Below are positions 57,475-64,000 of a stretch of 64,000 bases of DNA, one piece after another. The first letter of the stretch is position 1, and each line of letters starts with the position of its first letter. Source of the DNA: Myrica gale (Eukaryota; Streptophyta; Magnoliopsida; Fagales; Myricaceae); the NCBI GenBank assembly GCA_963930655.1, contig OZ005603.1:11617001-11681000 (forward strand), in the 5' to 3' direction. The position numbers were made by a program, and so were the translations under genes. The notes beneath the pieces are model-generated. The model worked only from the letters and a program-made list of their open reading frames with translations. It ran no database searches and was not told where the DNA came from.

Positions 57475-59150
57475 AAGCTAATTAGGGACATAAAATTCTT
57501 GGGGTTTCTTTTTCCACAAGAATATTCCTAGTGTCGTAAGGACTTCTAACTAGAATTCTTGGCACTATACCACTAGCAGGATTGCTTTGATTAATTTGAC
57601 TGCGCATGAAGGAATGATCAAGTTGATATTGGATATAGAATATGCCAGCAGCCGGAATGATTCTTCATTAAGTATCTTGATTTGCCATGAACAGCCAATT
57701 TCCGTATGGGATCTTCTACATTTGACAGCAAATTTTTAACTCATCTGGGCATTTGACGACTATCACCTTATTTCATGTCCTGCCATACGTTGCTTAGAAT
57801 ATCATCTACACGAAGATTAATGTTCATTCCTACAGCATGACAGATCTCTTCTTGTGTACACCTCATTTATAACCAAAACCCTAAGAAAAGAATAACGTCA
57901 TCTACAGGGTTTGTCTTCCTGGGGGGGTCCTATGGCTAGCTACCACACGTCCCAGCTCAGAGTGCAGACGAATAATTTGGGGAAACCTATTGGTTTTTCC
58001 TTCCTTTCACATATGGATGGATTCAACCCCAGTTTCAGGCCTTGTGCCTGCCCAACTTCAAACCTGTATTCAACCTAACTTCCGTGATTGCTCGCTCGCT
58101 CGCCGAATCTTGAAACCATACGTTAAATTCAAACCATCTAATCTAATTTAGATGAGGCTGCAGTCCTTATCCCCGGCCGGATCGTCCTAATTTTTGAAGG
58201 CATTTATGGTAGAGAGAGCATGTAAATTAGGAAACAAAACCGCAAGAAAAAAACCCTTCCGGCCCTCTTCCAGAACCCAGGTGCGGTCGTTTTCGCTAAA
58301 AAGAGTGTAGGTACGTCAAGCACCTTTTGAGGCAAAATTCTAACAAAGTAATGTGGAGGTTTTCTGTTGGACCACCTGATCTCTCCAGCCCTCTCCATCT
58401 GCACATACCTTTCCCCGGCCCCATCGTTTTGTTTGTTTCGTGATTGATCTATTCCCCTTTTCTTCTTCCTTTTCGTTTTCTTTGCTTTGACCAGTTCTTT
58501 TTTCTAACTTTTTTTAATAGGATCGGCTTTATACGATCGGCTACTGCAGTAAAATTTGAGATCCCAGATTGTCTATGCTGAAACTCAACCTGGCGATACA
58601 GAAAGTCAAAGTCATCAAGCTCTTTCTCAGTGGCCCAAAGGGTCTTGCATTCCAGTCATGAAAATGATCAACTATTATAGACCTTGCCACCTTGGTTATA
58701 GGTGGTTACTACCTCAGATTTGAACCCTTCATTTAACATGGCCTGTTTGACCCACCCCTGTGCATCGAAGCAATTTTGACTCCAGCATTTAAGCCATTTG
58801 ATTTTTTCTGTTGAAAAATGTGAAGTTGCTTTAGTTCATGAAAACTTTGCACGAGCTTTTCAATTCAAAATTCCTGGATGGTCCAATTCGACCGACTGGA
58901 TTGATTCTTCTTACCATTCGTAATTAATGTGTTTGAACCAAGAGGAAGAGAAGATGAGAGCAGTACTACATATTCATTTACTGCAAACATATGCATTTTA
59001 ACCTAAAATCCTTAAGTTCATAACCCGAGCATTCCTTTTACGGTCCCTAAACCACAAAAACAAAATCAATCTATCTTGATTTTTGTTGGTTTTATATTAA
59101 AAATTACACGGTCTAGAGGATCTAGCCGTATGTAAAATCCTAACTTTCTA
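57475..59150. other. Intergenic, no gene recognised
   Basis: Mixed-composition sequence without a convincing exon on either strand. Short frames (58204-58404, -) have no recognisable domain. Confidence 0.4.
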
Positions 59151-59720
59151 CGCAATTATTTTATCCAATATCCAAAGGAAAAACAACCATTTCTCTCCCT
59201 TGACTTGTATGTCTTTGTTTGCTTTCTAAACAATGTGAACATATGGGACGTGATGCGCACACACGTGGCAACCAAAAAGAGTGAAGAAAGACCACTTCAA
59301 AGGAAGACCAAAAAAACGCGGCAACGTGGCACCCAAGGGGGAAATAATTGAGATATTCCCCGTTCCGTGAGGCGGGGCCGTGACGTGATTCGCACACACG
59401 TGTCGAAGAAGTAGTTATTTGTCGTGTTGGGAATCATTCCCCTCTCGTCCGGGGGGCCAAAAAAGCAAAGGCAATAGATAACATTGCGTGGAGCCAACGG
59501 TCCCTGGAAAAGGGGACCCCACCACCGCCTCCTAGGCGGAGCAATAGCCGTTGGATGCGCCGAGCGAAGGGGATCATAGCTTCGCACCTACGCCTTTACC
59601 CAATCATTGGAAAAACGTACAGTGTTGTCATCAGCTCGGCTAGATAGATCGATCGGCTTGGGGCTGTCCGGCTTGGATCGGGATCCCCTGCAATTCAGTC
59701 ACCCGAATCGGAGGAAATCC
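59150..59720. other. GC-rich island with repeated ACGTG words
   Basis: Clearly GC-richer than its surroundings. GACGTGATGCGCACACACGT (59248) and GACGTGATTCGCACACACGT (59383) are near-identical copies 135 bp apart and contain CACGTG-like G-box/ABRE cores. CCTCCTAGGCGGAG is a small palindrome near 59530. It could be a promoter or CpG-rich remnant of a gene; no coding exon follows within 1 kb on either side that I can recognise. Confidence 0.4.
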
Positions 59721-61060
59721 CCGTCCGTCCGGCTTCGTTTAGTGCGCAAAGCCTACCATATCAGGTTTTGTCTTTTACGGTAAAAAAAAGTCAAAGTCTA
59801 CCCTTGTTTGCACGCGGCGAAAAAGTTTTGGATAAATGTGGTTGTTTTTTTTAATCTTTTTATCTTAGAGAATAAAGGGATTTCGAACCTGCTGTAAATA
59901 AATTTTTAAATATAAATCTGACTGCTAAAGTAATATGTTTTAGGTTAATGTAGTCTTGCAAACGTTATCTGGTTTCTTGGACACTACTTTTTCAAAAAAT
60001 ATTCTCTCACTACTAATAAAATAATTTAATATAATTTCTTTCTTCGCAAAAAATATAAAAAATTACAAAAAATTACCTCTCTCCTCACCTTTTCACTAAA
60101 CCCAATACCAACACATATTATCATACCAAAAATATTACAACACAAACACAACCTTAGTCTTCCAAACTTTAAAGTAGGTGATAAATTTGAATATGTAATT
60201 GACTTTAAACTTGGGAGGTATTTAATTACTCTGTTAGAAGATCTTTTTTGGGAAGAAATATAGCTCAATATCCACCCTTTATGCAAAATATAAGCTAGTT
60301 TATTTTTTCATTGAGGCTAAATCTCAGAACCAGATGGTAAGTTGGATGATAAAGGAAAATGATACCATTTATTTTGGGTGAAACAAAATGATAATTGCAG
60401 AACTAATAAATGAAGACATCATGACACATTTGCCCAATTGTTGTCTGTCCCCAAGCGAAGACATTATTATGTCATGTTCAGATTTCAATACTCCCACCAA
60501 TTACTCATTTCTATCCTGTTTAGTCAAAGTTAAGACCATTATATCAACATATCTAGCTAAGAAATTAATTGCCCTCCATGAAATTTCCATGGAAAATGTA
60601 GCTTGTGTTTTCCAAACAGGCTAGAGCCTTGATGCCACATTGAGCATAATTTTACCTCCCCAATTGCTTCGATGCTTGAAAGACTGCCATTCGAGAGGAA
60701 TATAAACCCGTGGGATACTAATTAGGGGGTGAATGAGCAATGTACCTCAATTCAATTACAACTGCGGCAATTCAGTCAAGTCAATGTAAGGCACACAAGC
60801 GACGATCTATAAAACTTAAAAAAAAAAAAAAACAGAGGCACATGATCCGTGAGCCATGAGGAAATTAAAGCTGCCTTGGGCAGCCGACTAAGTTACAGAG
60901 AGACTCTCAGACACAACCACGAAAACCCATCTAGATATGACTTATTATAATCAGAGAGGGAGGAAGCGGGGACCGCACTCAACGCCTTTTTGGTGACGCC
61001 ATCTCACGACACACAAGATAATCAAAGTGTGCTCACTACGATTTGGATTCCAGCTCGCAG
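59721..61060. other. Intergenic and upstream region of the S40 gene
   Basis: AT-rich. A block at about 59970-60165 (AATATTCTCTCACTACTAAT, CCTCTCTCCTCACCTTTTCA, CACAAACACAACC) has the composition of local MITEs but no clear ends. Near 60810 is a long A run. No gene is seen. Confidence 0.4.
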
Positions 61061-61061
61061 C

Positions 61062-61069
61062 TATAAAAC
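61062..61069 (+). promoter_or_regulatory. TATA box of the S40 gene
   Basis: CTATAAAACC lies 78 bp before the start codon, followed by C-rich and CT-rich leader sequence (CTTTCTCTCATTTTCTCTCT) typical of plant 5' UTRs. A TSS near 61095 would be expected. Confidence 0.65.
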
Positions 61070-61146
61070 CCCCCCACAATCCCATCTCCTTGTGTCCTTA
61101 CTCCTAACTCAGTTCTTTCTCTCATTTTCTCTCTCAATATTGACCA

Positions 61147-61557
61147 ATGGCCAGAGAACTCGAAGAGCTCCAGGAGTCCGACGTTATTTTCCCCGACAAC
61201 GACCACCACCAGCTCGACGATCACACTTGCCCAGACGATCAAGAAATGGCTCATCAGAACGCGCTCGTGTTACGTAAGAACGTCAAGTCCAAGATCAGCC
61301 GCAACTTCGAGAAAAGAATGGCAAGCTCGCTCCCGGTCAATATTCCGGATAGGATATACCGCCACGCGGTTAGCGATGACTTCGAAGAGGCGCGGGATAA
61401 CGTGGACATGGAACCTCCCCACCTCATCACCGGGCGGCGAATCACCGGGAAAATGGCGTTCTCGGTTTGCACCGGCAACGGGAGGACCCTCAAGGGCCGG
61501 GATTTGAGCAAAGTTCGGAATTCAATTCTTAGGATGACGGGATTTTTGGAGACGTGA
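61147..61557 (+). CDS. Senescence regulator S40 (DUF584) protein
   Basis: Intronless gene for a 136-residue nuclear-type protein of the S40 family, linked to leaf senescence and stress responses in plants. It has an acidic N-terminus (ELEELQESDVIFPD), a basic middle (RKNVKSKISRNFEKRM), then the conserved C-terminal core PPHLITGRRI, GKMAFSVCTGNGRTLKGRD and VRNSILRMTGFLET, which ends the protein as in other members. Length and architecture are normal and there is no break. The ATG at 61147 fits the TATA box at 61062. GC content is higher than in the neighbourhood. No neighbouring gene suggests a shared role. Confidence 0.95.
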   Translation: MARELEELQESDVIFPDNDHHQLDDHTCPDDQEMAHQNALVLRKNVKSKISRNFEKRMASSLPVNIPDRIYRHAVSDDFEEARDNVDMEPPHLITGRRITGKMAFSVCTGNGRTLKGRDLSKVRNSILRMTGFLET

Positions 61558-62290
61558 CCACTATACGAGTCTATGACCATGTCCTATAATCCATGGCCAC
61601 GGCTGCTGCTTCTTTTGCATCTTATTTTTGGAAATGAAAGGAAATTGAAGCAAAAAGGAAAAAGGAAAAATTGTCATTAAGTAGTACTGTTTGTATTTAT
61701 TTATTTTGGTTTTAGCGAGAAATTGGGATCATTATTCATTGAAATAGAAAACGAAAATTTGGGGTAAGGAAGTCAATTCAGTTTTATTGCGTTCATTATG
61801 ATTGGTCCTCGCTTTTGTTTTGTTCTTTCTTATTGTACAGAACTGATGCCTTTGATATTTATTATTGTGTTTAGATAATGCGTTTGCGTGAAAACTGCAG
61901 CTTATACAGCTGTATTGTTTCCGGTTCTCCTTCATGATTTGAAGGGTGCCGAATGTGCCACTGCTTTCGCGCGGTGGTGGAGCTTTGTCTGGTCTTGGAC
62001 AGAATCCAACATTACCAGCCTGCGATCTTGAGTGTGTTCTCTGTTGTTTGCGCGTGTGAGAGAGAGAGAGAGATTTCTACAAAGTGAGATCAAATGGTGT
62101 TGTGGCTGTGGTTTAAGGTTAATTCGCGTCGACACATTCTGTCAAGACACGGTGTTAACCCACGAAATGCAGCATCGATAGGCTTTTTCCCATTTCATCA
62201 AAACTTCAGGCTGTGGCTCTATTACTTCCCGTGACTGGATTGGGATTGCGATCCCTTCTCTGGATTAGAACTCTATGGTACCTACTAGGG
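61558..62290 (+). other. 3' flank of the S40 gene
   Basis: Probably includes the 3' UTR. AT-rich with GAGAGAGAGAGAGA near 62060. A TGTCGACAC-like word (GCGTCGACACATTC) at about 62128 recalls the LTR2 motif but is isolated. No coding region. Confidence 0.4.
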
Positions 62291-62590
62291 TATGTTCGTT
62301 TTCACCATTTTTTCAGGATTCTAAGTATATTCATAATTCTACTACCGAACATATTTAGAATTCAAACACAAAAATCAATACATTTTACACAATCTCCAAC
62401 AACTTTTTAATTTTTTATTCAATATAAATTTTCTCTCTCTATACTTTTTTACATAACTCCAATATTTTTTTATTAAACAATTACATCAAATCATTTCTCT
62501 CTCCACTTTACACAAACACCAATAAAACACTATTCAACATAAAAATTCACAACTTCTCTAAAATCCTACATTTTTTCTCAAAACGAACAT
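62291..62590. mobile_element. MITE with TATGTTCGTTTT ends
   Basis: Ends TATGTTCGTTTTCACC and TCAAAACGAACAT, with inner ATTTTTTCAGGATT and AATCCTACATTTTTT also inverted. The body is AT-rich with CTCTCTC and CACAAACACCAAT words. 300 bp, no coding content. The target duplication is uncertain. Confidence 0.65.
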
Positions 62591-62929
62591 CACCTAGTCT
62601 TTGTTGTGTGTAACGAGGGGTATATCCCGTGTAATCCAGTTGTCTATATTCATATGACCACATAGACAAGTTCAAGTGGTAAACCCTATCTAAACCAGTT
62701 ATTTTTTTTATGGCTGATACAACCTTTGAGGAAATACAGATCAAGACGAACATAAACCCACGTGCCTTTTCTGTTAGTAAAGCAAATTGCCAGTGATTAG
62801 AATTGAGGATTTATTTGTACATAAGGTTATGAAGTAGTACTATTTATACCTGAAAAAAATATCAAGTGCCTTTGGAAAACAACAGATCTTAAAAGTAAAG
62901 TACAGTTTAAACTTGAGTTTGATCCTTAT
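62591..62929. other. No gene recognised
   Basis: Short intergenic sequence between the MITE and the CACTA fragment; nothing stands out. Confidence 0.4.
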
Positions 62930-64000
62930 AAAGGGCCTTTAGCAACGGTTTTTGACCGCTGCTAAAGGTCAAAAAATCGCTGCTGAAGCTTTAGCAGGGT
63001 TTTTTACTGGCAGTTGCGAACGCCTCTATATAACCGTTGTAGTAGGCTAAAGCGGCGGTTTTGAGACCGCTGGTGAAGATTGTCGGTCTATAGCAGCGAC
63101 TTTTTTACCGGTGGTCGCGACTGTCGCTATAGATCCGAACACATTTCTATCATTTTTTTGCAGCGTTTTTTTGCTTTGTTAATGTGCCAGCATTTTTAAG
63201 ACACCCCTAATTTTTTCTATACATGCTTTTTTAATCAGTAATATAAATTTATTTTAATAACCATAATTCATTGGCAAGAATAATAAAACAAAATATACTT
63301 CATCATTAATTAATAATGTTTTACAACAAACGCAAAAACCTCTACAAGTAATCTAAAAAATAATAAGTTTCTAATATAAAATAACAATAAGAAGGACTAG
63401 TTAAAATATTCAAATACAACACAACAATCATTCTCGGTTGTACAATTTCCCCTTGTTCTGACCATACTGTATCTTGGGCTCCAACCATGGTTTCTCGTAC
63501 CTGTCCAACTTCGTCCCAATAGGTTTCATGATCATAACATGTTAGCTTCATATTAGTTGTAGAATAGATAAGTAACTTCATGAGGCAAAAAGAAGGAATC
63601 AAAGTCCACTTACAAATTAAAGTTACAGTTCTCCATGTCATCTCTTGAAAACTCCCCAAAGTCTTTTCCAGAACGCTGGCGAGCGACCCTAGCGCGCCAT
63701 CGCGCGAGCGCGAAAATGCCATCGCTTGTGCAAAGTGCTAGCCTAAGTCTATGCTCTCTTTTTTTTGTTTCCAGAAGTATGCTCTCTTTTTTTTTTCAAT
63801 AGCAGTAGCTTACATAAACACACCACACTTATTTGCTTCAGACAAATAAACTTAATGCCATTTGCTAAAAAAAACTACACAACTAAAAAAAAAAGAGAGA
63901 TACAGACGAATAAACTTAAAGCCATTTGCTTCAGCTTCAAGGGATTTTATGAATTTTACCTGCATTGCAACCAACACAAGCGGAGTTTGAACCATTTCCA
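62930..64000 (-). mobile_element. CACTA element, partial, related to 48093-51050
   Basis: Subterminal repeats at 62940-63135 (TTTAGCAACGG, AAAGCGGCGG, CTATAGCAGCGAC) in the pattern of the element at 48093. The next 240 bp match 50690-50960 in reverse complement (GTTGTATTTGAATATTTTA on the minus strand). A minus-strand frame at 63722-63342 shares VVLYLNIL with a frame at 50690-50786. The outer CACTA bases are not preserved and the other end is outside the window or lost after about 63800. Confidence 0.6.

Noticed and set aside
63342-63722. 126-codon frame as a host gene
   Set aside because: It overlaps a block shared with another CACTA element and has no host-like domain.
1-64000. tRNA, rRNA, riboswitch or bacterial-type operon signals
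   Set aside because: None recognised by eye; the gene structure is that of a plant nuclear genome.

Overview
The window is nuclear DNA of a flowering plant, most likely a eudicot. It has spliced genes with GT-AG introns, plant-specific families (subtilases of the SBT1.9 and SBT5.6 types, a plastid-type PPR protein, a senescence regulator S40) and a dense load of plant transposons. I cannot name the species. Live-looking host genes are few: the 3' exons of an SBT5.6-like subtilase (1273-3417, +), a six-exon PPR gene (6604-11447, -) and an intronless S40 gene (61147-61557, +). Most of the rest is repeat DNA.

Region by region: 1-3417 subtilase (5' exons outside the window); 3551-5240 LINE fragment; 5420-5935 relic of the flank that recurs around the later subtilase copies; 6604-11447 PPR gene, whose 3.1 kb intron holds a solo LTR with two internal minisatellites; 11731-16081 non-LTR retroposon and a broken Ty1/copia element; 17066-20222 second Ty1/copia element with matching 5-bp target duplications; 20232-22394 hAT-like remnant and a retroposon with an 11-bp target duplication; 22600-37330 and 37855-52290 two diverged copies of a segment that each carry an SBT1.9-like subtilase pseudogene (-); 52667-55741 a hAT transposon with perfect 8-bp target duplications; 55985-57470 a SIRE/Maximus-like solo LTR; 57475-61060 intergenic; 61062-61557 S40 gene; 62291-62590 MITE; 62930-64000 part of a CACTA element.

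The most notable part is 22.6-52.3 kb. Comparing the two subtilase copies gives an empty-site reference for nearly every insertion, so element ends can be read to the base. The first copy is split by two Mutator-like elements with about 150-200 bp terminal inverted repeats and a solo LTR. A third Mutator-like element lies downstream of the second copy and a fourth in its upstream region. At least three carry recognisable pieces of unrelated host genes with intron-exon structure (Pack-MULEs): an RGG-rich protein and an unidentified C-terminus (element 1), an AT-hook AHL protein and the NMD factor UPF3 (element 2), a WAT1-type transporter (element 3), and an F-box protein (element 4). A CACTA element nearby carries two exons of a ZIFL-type MFS transporter. 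The four Mutator-like elements have different outer ends but share short internal TIR motifs (ATTAAT followed by CCCG-type words). I see no tRNA, rRNA or CRISPR.
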